DNA from: Pseudomonadota bacterium
GTDB lineage: Bacteria > Pseudomonadota > Gammaproteobacteria > JAKAQQ01
Reading direction: 5' to 3'
Length of the DNA: 64,000 nucleotides
NCBI GenBank assembly: GCA_021798115.1
Contig: JAJZYM010000001.1
Coordinates: 232,421-296,420, forward strand
Shown here: in pieces, positions 38,989-47,193 of the stretch
How positions within the stretch are numbered: position 1 is the first letter of the stretch
Layout: each line of letters starts with the position of its first letter
The notes under the pieces: generated by a model
The model's input: the letters and a program-made list of their open reading frames with translations, nothing else
Databases searched by the model: none
What the model was told of the DNA's origin: nothing
Position numbers and translations under genes: made by a program

Positions 38989-39803
38989 CGATGAGTGTCG
39001 GATGGTGTTGCTGAGAACCAGAGGCGCTGGGCAAGGGGGCTGTTTGCGGTGGTGGCCAGGAGTCGGCTGAGAAGCGCTCGGTCGCGGCGCTTGAGACGGC
39101 GGTAGCGGGAGAGAATTGCCCGGTCGAGAGCCGCGCGGTGGCTTCGCCCCCGAGCGCGTCGCTCGGCATGATGGGCGAGAAGCGCAAGCTCGGCGGCGTC
39201 CGATGCGGTGAGTGTTCCCATGTGGTCGTTGAGGAGTTCGAGTTCCTGCTTGAGAGACCCCGGGGCGTCGAGACGGGCCTCGAGTAAGCGCAGGCGGCGG
39301 TAATCGGAGGCCACCGAGGCCAAGAGGCGCCGATCGAGGAGGACGCTGTGCTCGGCAGCGTGCTCTCGTTTTCGCAATCCGCGGTTGAGATTTTTTTCGT
39401 ATCCGCTCCAGCTTATCCGTGCGCTCGCAAGCCGGCGGTTAACGGCGAGCAGACGGTGGTAAGCGGCGTCGACCGACCCACGTGTCCGGCGGAGGGCGGT
39501 GAGAAAGTGCTGATAGGATCGGATTTGGTCATCGAGAGCACGCCCGCCGGCCAGATCGACGAGTGTGCGACCGGGGTACGAGCGCCACTCAGCCAGTTGA
39601 GCCCGGAATTCCTCTTCGAGCGTGAGTACCGTTTCCGCTTCGGCCTCAACCTGTTGGATTGAGTTGAGTGCGGTAGTTGTGTTGCGCATGAAGTTCATCG
39701 GGTCGAAGACGGTGCTTCCTGTGGCCAGAGCGTGGGCGCAGGGCGCTTCCACGAGAAACAGGAGCGTGAGGACGAGCGGCAGGGCCGCTGGCTTAGGAAT
39801 CAT
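38985..39803 (-). CDS. trbJ: Conjugal transfer protein TrbJ (VirB5-like)
   Basis: Secreted minor pilus or adhesin-like component. The 272-residue product has a signal peptide (LPLVLTLLFLVEAPCAHALA) and the TrbJ opening VFDPMNFMRNTTTALNSIQQ. The rest is a long helical, charged, coiled-coil-like protein. ATG 39803 overlaps the end of trbE by 11 bases. TrbK, the small entry-exclusion lipoprotein often found next to trbJ, is absent. Confidence 0.87.
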   Translation of the reverse strand: MIPKPAALPLVLTLLFLVEAPCAHALATGSTVFDPMNFMRNTTTALNSIQQVEAEAETVLTLEEEFRAQLAEWRSYPGRTLVDLAGGRALDDQIRSYQHFLTALRRTRGSVDAAYHRLLAVNRRLASARISWSGYEKNLNRGLRKREHAAEHSVLLDRRLLASVASDYRRLRLLEARLDAPGSLKQELELLNDHMGTLTASDAAELALLAHHAERRARGRSHRAALDRAILSRYRRLKRRDRALLSRLLATTANSPLAQRLWFSATPSDTHR

Positions 39804-42249
39804 GGTTCATGCTCTCGAGGTACCGGGCCGCCCAGGCCTCTCCACCCCGACGGGCCTCCTCGAAACGTCTGAGTGCGCGGGCGTCAGAGCGGAGATGGGC
39901 GAGAAGCGCGGGAGGGAAGCGGACGTCCAGGACATGCCCTCCGCGCGGTGTGCGGACGAAATAGTGGCGGTGAGGGGTGGCCTGTGCGATCCGGTCGAGA
40001 TCGCTCGCCCCGAGTCCGAGAAGTTCCCTGTAGAGATGCTGCTGAGCATGAGCGTGGGGGTTGGGGAGAAGAATGCGGGTCGGAGCGTTCTCGAGGAGCA
40101 CCGACGCGGCGGGGCTTCGGGCGATCTCGGACAGCGACTGGGTCGCCAGGATCAGGCAGGCGTTGCGCTTGGCGAGCGTGCGCAGCCAAGTCTCGAGGTG
40201 TGGAGCGAACTGGGGATCGGTGAGCGCCGCCCAGGCTTCCTCGATGTAGATCAGAGTGGGTTGCCCGTCAAGATCGAGGCGGATCCGCTCAAAGAGGTAG
40301 TCGAGAAGGAAACGAGCAGGCCCCGGGCGACCAAGCAACGTGCCGAGGTCGACAGCGGTAAAGGTCCCGAAAACGAGCCGATCCTCGACATGATCGAAGA
40401 GCCCTCCCGAGGCTCCGCGCTCGAGCCAGGGGGTGAGTCGGGCGGCCAGTTCACGCGGCAAGAGTTGGGTCAGGGTGAGAAGGCGACGCCGGTCCCCAGG
40501 AAGATCGGCCAGGGCTTCAAGCGCTTCGGCGAGACACCGTTCGGCTTCGGGTTCCCGGGTGGGGTCCTCGGCTCCAAGAAGTCCCAGGATCCAACGCAGG
40601 AGCCAGGCTCGACTTCCTTCACGCGCGAGCAGCTGGAGCGGATTGAGCGTCGGAGCCTCATTCTCGTTCTCAAGATCGAGGTAGCTTCCCCCCTGAAGCA
40701 CCGTGGGGATGAGGCACGAGTGATCGCGGTCGAAAATATATGTTCGGCCGCGATACTTCTGCCACGAAGCGATGAGAAAGTTCACAAAGACACTTTTCCC
40801 GCTACGGCTTGGCCCGAGGACGAGCGTGTGGCCCAGATCGTCGACATGAAGGTTGAAAGACGTGAGCCCTCCGCGTGCGGTGCGGAACGTGGCGAGGGCG
40901 GGGATGGGGCGCCCAACCTGTCGGGTGAGGTAGGCGTTCATGGGCTGCCCGGCATCTTCTCCGGACGTCGGGGCGAGATCGGCGAGGTTGGACGTTCCGA
41001 CGAGCGACCAACGAACCGGTTCCCACCACTGTCCTGGAAGTGTTCCCGCCCAGGCGCCGAGCGCGTGGAGCCTTTCACGAATGCAGAGCATCCCTGCCCG
41101 GTGAAGGGCGGCGACGGCACCCTGGGCCGTCGCTTCGGCTTCGTCAGGGTCGCGTCCGTAGCAGACCACGGTGACGTTGACGTATCCGAAATGCTGGTGG
41201 GCGAGGCTGGCTTGGGCACGGACGGCCTCCTGGACGGAGGCTTCGTGCTGCGGACGGTCGCTGGCTCCGCGTTCCCGGGTCAGCGCTTCGCGAAGGTAGC
41301 TGCGCCAGCTTCGCGCCAAGAGCAGATGATGCCGTTGCACCTTGGAGATCCAAGCCTCGGCTTGTGCGTTGGGGATACGGCGGAACGCCAGCGAGAGGCG
41401 TAGCGTCCCGTTCAGGGTGAGGAGCTCATCGAGGCAGCCGGGGCGTGTCGCCGATTCTCCTCCCCGAGGCCACCCGCGCAGTGAGAGGACGACCCCGTAC
41501 CGTTGCTCAAGAGGGCCGCTCCAAACCAGTGTGCCCCGAGCGATATCGAGAAACGAATCGGCCAAGGTGTCGTCGAGGTAGGCGCCTTCGGCGAGAGTGA
41601 CTTGGGGGCACATCTCGAGGCCAAGGCGGTCGTGAAGGAATCCTGCGAGATCGGCTCCCGTGAGAGGGCGCCAGTGAAGCTCCGGACAAAGGTCGTTGAG
41701 CACGGCGATCTCGGCGTCGTGGCGGGCCATCTGCTCGAGCAGCGCCGATTCTTCGAAACGGGCCAGCGACCGGTGACTGAGTGGGGCGAGAAATCGCCGT
41801 CTCAGACGTGCTGGTCGACCGTGCGTTTGCTCCTCCCCCCCGCCCGGGGCGCCGAACGGGGCGTCGGGCGGGGTGATCAGGCTGAGATGGTGCACGTTTT
41901 GGTACGGGGTGGGGGAACGCAACGATTCTGTGTGCAGTTCCTCGAGACGGGCACTCACCGAATCGCCACATTCGTTCGCGTGACCGCCCGGAATCGTGGC
42001 CGGGTGGCGATCGACGCTCCACCAGAGCGAGGTGTTTTCGCCGAGAAGTTCGAGCGCCCGGTCCAGACGTTCTGTGTGGCGGTCGCGGGCGTCTTCTTTC
42101 CCCGTCCGGAAATCGATCCCCTCGAAGGCGAGCACGCTGAGGAGAGAGCCGTCCTTGAGGAGGATGTGCCGTGTATCGAGCAGGAGCATCCAGGGAACGA
42201 GCTCGCCGAGCGGACGGCCCTCACGCGGCGGTCGGGCGAGTCTCAGCAC
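39793..42249 (-). CDS. trbE: Conjugal transfer ATPase TrbE (VirB4 family)
   Basis: Cytoplasmic/inner-membrane ATPase that drives pilus assembly and transfer. The 818-residue length is typical. The N-terminus LGELVPWMLLLDTRHILLKD matches the TrbE start, with the KDGS motif next. Walker A is GPSRSGKSVF near residue 467, Walker B is TLIYIEEAW near residue 673, and LILATQSLSEIA follows. GTG 42249 is chosen because it sits four bases before the trbD stop and gives this N-terminus; the frame is open 54 codons further upstream but reads as antisense to family length. Confidence 0.95.
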   Translation of the reverse strand: MLRLARPPREGRPLGELVPWMLLLDTRHILLKDGSLLSVLAFEGIDFRTGKEDARDRHTERLDRALELLGENTSLWWSVDRHPATIPGGHANECGDSVSARLEELHTESLRSPTPYQNVHHLSLITPPDAPFGAPGGGEEQTHGRPARLRRRFLAPLSHRSLARFEESALLEQMARHDAEIAVLNDLCPELHWRPLTGADLAGFLHDRLGLEMCPQVTLAEGAYLDDTLADSFLDIARGTLVWSGPLEQRYGVVLSLRGWPRGGESATRPGCLDELLTLNGTLRLSLAFRRIPNAQAEAWISKVQRHHLLLARSWRSYLREALTRERGASDRPQHEASVQEAVRAQASLAHQHFGYVNVTVVCYGRDPDEAEATAQGAVAALHRAGMLCIRERLHALGAWAGTLPGQWWEPVRWSLVGTSNLADLAPTSGEDAGQPMNAYLTRQVGRPIPALATFRTARGGLTSFNLHVDDLGHTLVLGPSRSGKSVFVNFLIASWQKYRGRTYIFDRDHSCLIPTVLQGGSYLDLENENEAPTLNPLQLLAREGSRAWLLRWILGLLGAEDPTREPEAERCLAEALEALADLPGDRRRLLTLTQLLPRELAARLTPWLERGASGGLFDHVEDRLVFGTFTAVDLGTLLGRPGPARFLLDYLFERIRLDLDGQPTLIYIEEAWAALTDPQFAPHLETWLRTLAKRNACLILATQSLSEIARSPAASVLLENAPTRILLPNPHAHAQQHLYRELLGLGASDLDRIAQATPHRHYFVRTPRGGHVLDVRFPPALLAHLRSDARALRRFEEARRGGEAWAARYLESMNHDS

Positions 42250-42563
42250 AATGTCGACACCGGGGCGAACCCCTCCGGGCGGAAGCCGCAGCGACGAAGC
42301 CCCGCCCACGGTATGTAACGGTCGGCTTGCCGGACGTAGCGGAGGTACACGTTGCGCATCTGGGGATCGTGGCGCGCAATCCGCATGAGAAGCAGGTGGT
42401 TCACAATCCACAACGGTGACAGGAGATACCAGTGCATCCCGAGGGTCAAGCCGGTCGCCAGCACGAGGTGCGCGAGTGCGAGATCGCGTTCTGCTCCCAG
42501 GAAGAGTAGGGGTTCGCTGAGAACGGAGTACAGAGGACTACGGCGTGCGGATGCTGTGCTCAC
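42243..42563 (-). CDS. trbD: Conjugal transfer protein TrbD (VirB3 family)
   Basis: Small inner-membrane component, 106 residues. The motif RRSPLYSVLSEPLLFLGAER opens the protein, as in TrbD, followed by two hydrophobic segments (LALAHLVLATGLTLG; WYLLSPLWIVNHLLLM) and a charged tail with MRNVYLRYVRQADRY. GTG 42563 follows the trbC stop by four bases; the longer frame to 42656 lies inside trbC and is rejected. Confidence 0.9.
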   Translation of the reverse strand: MSTASARRSPLYSVLSEPLLFLGAERDLALAHLVLATGLTLGMHWYLLSPLWIVNHLLLMRIARHDPQMRNVYLRYVRQADRYIPWAGLRRCGFRPEGFAPVSTLC

Positions 42564-42567
42564 AGAA

Positions 42568-42870
42568 TCAAAATCGGAAGAGGGCCAGCCAGCTGCTGAC
42601 CGCAAAGACCAGGCTGAGGCCAAAAGCGACACGAATGAAGAGTGCAAAAAAGCCACGGACTTCCCCGAAGGCGATCAGGAAACCGAGGACAATCAGCAGA
42701 ATTGTGGCGATGAGACGAGCCGTAGGTCCCTGGAGATCAGCCACGATTGTTTCGAGCACGCCGTCCCAGGGGAGCCCTCCTCCCGCAAAGCTTCCTTGGG
42801 CGTGGGCGCGGGAGACAACCAAGGGGAGCATCCCGGATGCGAATAGAACGAACAAGCGGCGAGCGGTCAT
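42568..42870 (-). CDS. trbC: Conjugal transfer pilin TrbC (VirB2 family)
   Basis: Major pilin precursor, 100 residues. A signal peptide ends in SRAHAQG (cleavage after AHA), followed by a soluble stretch and two hydrophobic helices (LIATILLIVLGFLIAFG; LFIRVAFGLSLVFAVSSWL), the layout of TrbC/VirB2 pilins. ATG 42870 has AAAGGAG nine bases upstream. It could be cyclised as in RP4, but no maturation peptidase (TraF) is encoded here. Confidence 0.9.
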   Translation of the reverse strand: MTARRLFVLFASGMLPLVVSRAHAQGSFAGGGLPWDGVLETIVADLQGPTARLIATILLIVLGFLIAFGEVRGFFALFIRVAFGLSLVFAVSSWLALFRF

Positions 42871-43940
42871 AGAGGAGTCTCCTTTGCAGGGGGATCGGGG
42901 TGTCGTGTCGGTCGTGCCTCGTGCAAGGGCCACAGGGGAACCAAACGGTACGCACCGTCGTCGGTCAGCGCGACACGTACGAGTTCGCTCACTCGTCTCT
43001 CGCCACCTAGACGTTGAAGATGGACGACGTGACCGAATGCGGCCGCAACAGCGCGGCGGATGGCCACGTGGGGCCAGCCGGTTCCGGCGGTCAGCACGAG
43101 GGTCTCCAGGCGGTGAAGAGCCTCACCGGCGCTGTTGGCGTGGACCGTGAGCATGGTTCCACGATGCCCCGTGTTCGCCGCTTGAACGAGGTCAAACGCT
43201 TCGGCGCCCCGGGTCTCGCCGAGGATGAGCCGGTCGGGACGCAGGCGAAGCGCCTGGCGGACGAGAAGCCGGAGATCCACGCCGAGAGTGTCATGTGCCA
43301 GAAGACGAATCCAGTTGGCACGGTCGAGTTCGAGCTCGGCCGTGTCTTCCAGGAGCACGAGACGCTCGTGTTCCGGTACGGCGGCGACGAGTGCGTTGAG
43401 CAGGCTCGTTTTCCCGCTAGAGGTTCCTCCCGCGATCAGAAGGTTTTCTCCACAAGAGACGAGGCCGGTGAGAACCTCTTCGAGAGAACACCCGGGAGTG
43501 GCGACGGGCGGGCGCCGGGGATCCGCCGCGGGTCCGCCAAAGCAAAAATCCTCGAGCCGGGTCTTGCGGCGCGGGCGGCGACGGAACGCGAGGGCATCGC
43601 CACGCGCGGCAATGGGGTGGAGGACACCGGAGACTCGCCAATCATCGTGGTGGACGTCGAGCAAAGCTTCTGGCCCGTCTTCACGAACATCGCGTCCGTT
43701 GAGGCGCGCCAGAAGGATGAGACTGCTGCGTACCCCTTGGGCGGTAAGCGTTCCGTCCCAGCGGCTCATTCTTCCCGAGCGCTCGATATAAATCTCTTCG
43801 GGGGTATTGACGACCACCTCGTCGACGGTCTCGTCGCGCAAGGCCGGGAGGATCGGGCGGAGCAGGACCTTGAGGGTCTCGCGCGCGTTCTCTTCGGGCG
43901 AGGCCGGATGGGTTGCGAAGGGTGTGCGGAAGCGAGCCAT
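42867..43940 (-). CDS. trbB: Conjugal transfer ATPase TrbB (VirB11 family)
   Basis: Hexameric secretion ATPase, 357 residues. Walker A is GGTSSGKTSLLNAL near residue 170; the His box and Walker B region read ILGETRGAEAFDLVQAANTG and HRGTMLTVHANSAGEAL, which are characteristic of VirB11. The N-terminal domain with VDEVVVNTPEEIYIERSGRM is also typical. It is the first of the trb genes proper and lies 65 bases after the 133-aa membrane protein. Confidence 0.95.
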   Translation of the reverse strand: MARFRTPFATHPASPEENARETLKVLLRPILPALRDETVDEVVVNTPEEIYIERSGRMSRWDGTLTAQGVRSSLILLARLNGRDVREDGPEALLDVHHDDWRVSGVLHPIAARGDALAFRRRPRRKTRLEDFCFGGPAADPRRPPVATPGCSLEEVLTGLVSCGENLLIAGGTSSGKTSLLNALVAAVPEHERLVLLEDTAELELDRANWIRLLAHDTLGVDLRLLVRQALRLRPDRLILGETRGAEAFDLVQAANTGHRGTMLTVHANSAGEALHRLETLVLTAGTGWPHVAIRRAVAAAFGHVVHLQRLGGERRVSELVRVALTDDGAYRLVPLWPLHEARPTRHPDPPAKETPL

Positions 43941-44005
43941 GGCGACTATTGCACACGCTTGGAGGTGTTCCCGCGACAGGAAACCACGGCCGTTTCGGGC
44001 GCGGT

Positions 44006-44407
44006 TCAGGGGCCGCCGTCACGGACGCGGTGCAGCAGGATGGCAATGAGGGCAACGAAGGGGTATTCCCCGTGTACTCCGTACGACAGCGGTGCAAGGA
44101 GAGCGATCGCGGCGGTTGTCGCCGCGAGGGCTGCGGCCCGAGCACCGTTCGGGAAACGGCGGCAAGGAGGCGCGATAAACGCGTCGGCAAGCACGGTGAC
44201 GAAAAGTGTCAGAATGATGAATAGAGAGTGGTGTAGACACCCCAGGCGGTGGTCCACCATGGTGGTGACCGGCCACGACCAGTGAACATGCGTCTTCTCG
44301 GGTCTGTGAAGCGTCCCGAGAAGAACATCGGCGCCGCCGAGCAACGCCGCCACCAGGAGAGCCGCGGCCCAGAGGCGTATTGCGGAGAGGGCGACGAAAG
44401 GCTTCAC
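44006..44407 (-). CDS. Membrane protein between coupling protein and trbB (133 aa)
   Basis: Not recognised. The product has three to four hydrophobic segments (LWAAALLVAALLGGADVLLG; SLFIILTLFVTVLADAFIAP; ARAAALAATTAAIALLAPL; YPFVALIAILL) joined by histidine-rich loops (RPEKTHVHWSW; DHRLGCLHHS). ATG 44407 overlaps the stop of the coupling-protein gene by four bases, so it is translated with it. Small membrane proteins of similar size sit next to TraD-type coupling proteins in some integrative elements, which may be the best analogy. Confidence 0.7.
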   Translation of the reverse strand: MKPFVALSAIRLWAAALLVAALLGGADVLLGTLHRPEKTHVHWSWPVTTMVDHRLGCLHHSLFIILTLFVTVLADAFIAPPCRRFPNGARAAALAATTAAIALLAPLSYGVHGEYPFVALIAILLHRVRDGGP

Positions 44408-46140
44408 GTGGGTGGGGTGCTCAAGGTCCGTGCCTTGACAAGCCGCCCTCCCGCGAGGCTGGCGATGAAGTGCCCTGTTGGCAGTGTTCCCAAGAGATCG
44501 GGAGGGATCCGCTCGCGTCTCTCAGCGCCGACGGAGCGTGAGTGAGATCCGCTTCGGTGCCCGTGCCCCTGACTGTCGCGTCCGCGTGAGATCGTACGGG
44601 CTACACGAGCCACCGGGACGTCCTCGCGGCCGAATTGTTCGCTGCAGAAGCGCTGGGTGAAACCGTCGCGTACGCGAAACACCACGAGCTGTGTGGTGTT
44701 GCCCACGACGACCCGTGCCGGGGCTTCTCCTCCCAAGCGCGCGGCGAGGTCGGAGAGGGTTTGCAGGCAGAGAGTGAGATGGAATCCACCGCCGCGCCCT
44801 TTGTTGAGAAGCTGGATGAGCGCGGTTCCAGCGGTTTCGCCGGCTTCATCGACATAGACTTGAACGGGATCCGCGTCTTGTCCGTGTGCGTAACGGCGGG
44901 CCGCAAGCGCCGCGAGTTCGCCGAGGAAGAGAGATCCGACGGCTTGTCCCACGAACGGATCCGCAAGCGTGTCGAGCCCGATGTACGCTACAGTCCCGGG
45001 CCGGCATAGGAGATCGATGTTCCAGATCGGGCGTGGATCCGAGCCCTCTTCGGGCGAGAGGAGTCCTCGAAGTTCTCCACTTGTGAGACCTCCAAGAAGA
45101 GGAAGAAGAGTGGCCACCATCTTCCCGTAGTGTCCCAGGTCGTGTTCAGCGACGGCAAGAATTTTGTCGATGGTGGGCTCGGTACACCGATCGCGGCGGT
45201 AGGCGGCGACCAGGGAGGCAAACCAGGCTTCCTGATTCTCTTGAGATGAACGAGCTCGGCCGCGACTTACGTGAAGCTGAGGGAACGGCCCGCGTTGCCG
45301 CACCCGCTCCTCGAGCATGGATGCGGCGAGGGTACGACCGCGCTCGAGAACATGACGGTGGAGGGTGGCCAGTGTGATCGGTTCACCCTGGAGGCGTAGT
45401 CCTTCACCGATGGCCTCGAGGACCATCCATGAGAAAGCTACAAACGGCGAGGATCCGTCGCTGGCCGGGAGAAGACGGACGATCCGGCTGGCAAGCTCCG
45501 AGGTCCGATTCGCCTCGGACAACGCGTCGAAACGGCACGAGTGGGCGGGATGGCCAAGATGAAAATAGACATAGGGACGCCCGTGGCGTTGGGCCCCCCC
45601 GCGCATCTTTCGTTCAAGCTCGCGGTCGCCTTTGGGGTCGAGGACCAGCACGCACTGTCCACAAGCAATGTCCTGCTCAATGAGGGAACCGATCCAAAAC
45701 GTTTTCCCGCTGCCCGGGGCTCCTAAGACGAGGGTATTGCCGCTCCGTTGTGCATATGTCAAGCTGAGAGACCGCTCTCGCCCCAGGCCGTGGAGCCTGG
45801 GATCGCCGCGGTCGTCGGTGGCGCGAAGGGGATTTACAGGAGGCCCCCGTAGACGTTCGTAAAGACGCGCGCTCGTTCCCTCTGTCCAGGCAAATCCCCG
45901 CCCGACCACGTAGGTGCCGGGGCGGGCGCGGCAGAATTCGGGGTCTCCTCGTCCCCGGCAGGGAACGACACGGCGAAGGACCAGAGTCAAGGCGACGAGA
46001 AGCGCAACGCTCCCTTCGATCCGGGCCACGTCGGTTGTTTGGGGGCCTTGTCCCCAGGCCGCAAGAAGACACACAAGAGCGAGTGTGCACCAGAGGAGAA
46101 GACGTAGGCCAAGACGTGTGGAAGAGGAGTGCGTAGTCAA
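44404..46140 (-). CDS. Type IV coupling protein (VirD4/TraD superfamily)
   Basis: Hexameric DNA-pump ATPase that links substrate to the secretion channel. The 578 residues start with two membrane helices (LGLRLLLWCTLALVCLLAAW and IEGSVALLVALTLVL). Walker A is GAPGSGKTFW near residue 142, followed by VLVLDPKGDRELERKM; Walker B is VQVYVDEAGE near residue 426, then LLNKGRGGGFHLTL and LCLQTLSDL. The sequence style (HGLGRERSLSLTYAQRSGNT, EANRTSELASRIVRLLP) resembles TraD of SXT/R391-type elements more than TraG of RP4. Start is TTG 46140 with only a weak ribosome binding site. It heads the secretion operon. Confidence 0.9.
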   Translation of the reverse strand: MTTHSSSTRLGLRLLLWCTLALVCLLAAWGQGPQTTDVARIEGSVALLVALTLVLRRVVPCRGRGDPEFCRARPGTYVVGRGFAWTEGTSARLYERLRGPPVNPLRATDDRGDPRLHGLGRERSLSLTYAQRSGNTLVLGAPGSGKTFWIGSLIEQDIACGQCVLVLDPKGDRELERKMRGGAQRHGRPYVYFHLGHPAHSCRFDALSEANRTSELASRIVRLLPASDGSSPFVAFSWMVLEAIGEGLRLQGEPITLATLHRHVLERGRTLAASMLEERVRQRGPFPQLHVSRGRARSSQENQEAWFASLVAAYRRDRCTEPTIDKILAVAEHDLGHYGKMVATLLPLLGGLTSGELRGLLSPEEGSDPRPIWNIDLLCRPGTVAYIGLDTLADPFVGQAVGSLFLGELAALAARRYAHGQDADPVQVYVDEAGETAGTALIQLLNKGRGGGFHLTLCLQTLSDLAARLGGEAPARVVVGNTTQLVVFRVRDGFTQRFCSEQFGREDVPVARVARTISRGRDSQGHGHRSGSHSRSVGAERRERIPPDLLGTLPTGHFIASLAGGRLVKARTLSTPPT

Positions 46141-46266
46141 AGTCGGACGCTTCTGGGAACCGCGTCCAGTCTTGTGCTGATCGCACCGCGCTGTCGCGCT
46201 GAGCCGCGGCCGTTGCGGCCCGTTCCGGCTTCCCCCGATTTTCGGTCCCGCCGATGCGGGCAGGGG

Positions 46267-47193
46267 TCATGGGAGTGCGAGGGGCTTGCGCGGGCCGGCA
46301 GCAACCATGAGAAGCGGCACATCGAGTCGCTCGATCAGCCGCCCGGGCAGATGTTCGCGCCCCCATGCCGCGAGCCCATGACGCCCGTGACTCGCGAGGA
46401 CGACAAGGTCAATGCCAAGCCGATGGGTCAGCGACGCCAGAACGCCCGCCGGATTGCCCGTCTCAATGACGGGACGCACATGCACGGAATCCGTGGTTGC
46501 CTCCCGGGCACAACGTTCGAGATAAGCCGTGCGTAGCCGTTCCCCGCGACGACGCAGAAAGCGATCCGCGTGCGGGGCGAAACGCGCGCGCAGGGCACCC
46601 AGGCCGTCAGTGTCTTGGTGTCCTGGAAGGACGTGGACGAGGTCTACGCTTCCCTCGTCCTCGCCCGCGAGCCACAGGGCACGTTGAAGGGCGGTTTCGT
46701 GACTCCTGTCGCCATCCAGTGGGACGAGAAGATGGTGCGGCCCTGGTGCCGGGGGGCGAGAGCGAGGCGTGAGCTGAAGCACGTCGCATCGGGCCCGTGC
46801 CAGAACTCTCTGGGCGACACTACCACGGAGCCAGCGGCGGGGGTCGACGCGGCCGTGTGTGGCGAGGAGTACCACATCGCACTCCTGCTCATCGGCTGTG
46901 AGGGCGAGGGCGTTCGCTACGTCCTCGGGATACGACCGCCGCAGCATGCAGGCCGTGGCGTGGCCGATGCGGCGTAGCCTTTCCGCGCGGTCTTCGAGAT
47001 AACGTGCCGCCGTTTCGGCGTCATGCAAATGAGGGGCTCCATGGACCCGCTCGGGCCCGCCCTCCTCCACAATGTGGGCGAGCGTGATGATGCAACGACC
47101 GGGCGCGGCCCAGCGAACGACGAGTTCGAGAAGATGCTCGGACCAGGGCGTGCCGTCGAGAGCAAGAAGAAGGCGACGGTAGGGGAGTGTCAT
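46267..47193 (-). CDS. Tandem universal stress protein (two UspA domains)
   Basis: A 308-residue protein made of two Usp domains. The first starts RRLLLALDGTPWSEHLLELV and ends with the nucleotide-binding THGRVDPRRWLRGSVAQRV (G-2-G-9-G-S like). The second starts HHLLVPLDGDRSHETALQRA and ends VLASHGRHGLAAWGREH, LPGRLIERLDVPLLMV. ATG 47193 overlaps the stop of the metal transporter gene by four bases, suggesting joint expression, for example under metal or acid stress. Bases 46141-46266 between it and the secretion operon contain two short hairpins without T tracts and no gene. Confidence 0.9.
   Translation of the reverse strand: MTLPYRRLLLALDGTPWSEHLLELVVRWAAPGRCIITLAHIVEEGGPERVHGAPHLHDAETAARYLEDRAERLRRIGHATACMLRRSYPEDVANALALTADEQECDVVLLATHGRVDPRRWLRGSVAQRVLARARCDVLQLTPRSRPPAPGPHHLLVPLDGDRSHETALQRALWLAGEDEGSVDLVHVLPGHQDTDGLGALRARFAPHADRFLRRRGERLRTAYLERCAREATTDSVHVRPVIETGNPAGVLASLTHRLGIDLVVLASHGRHGLAAWGREHLPGRLIERLDVPLLMVAAGPRKPLALP

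Noticed and set aside
39622-41403. 593-codon open frame on the plus strand opposite trbE
   Set aside because: trbE carries Walker motifs and full family length on the minus strand; the plus-strand frame has no recognisable domain.
46141-46266. Terminator between the UspA gene and the secretion operon
   Set aside because: Two short GC hairpins are present but neither is followed by a T tract on either strand.
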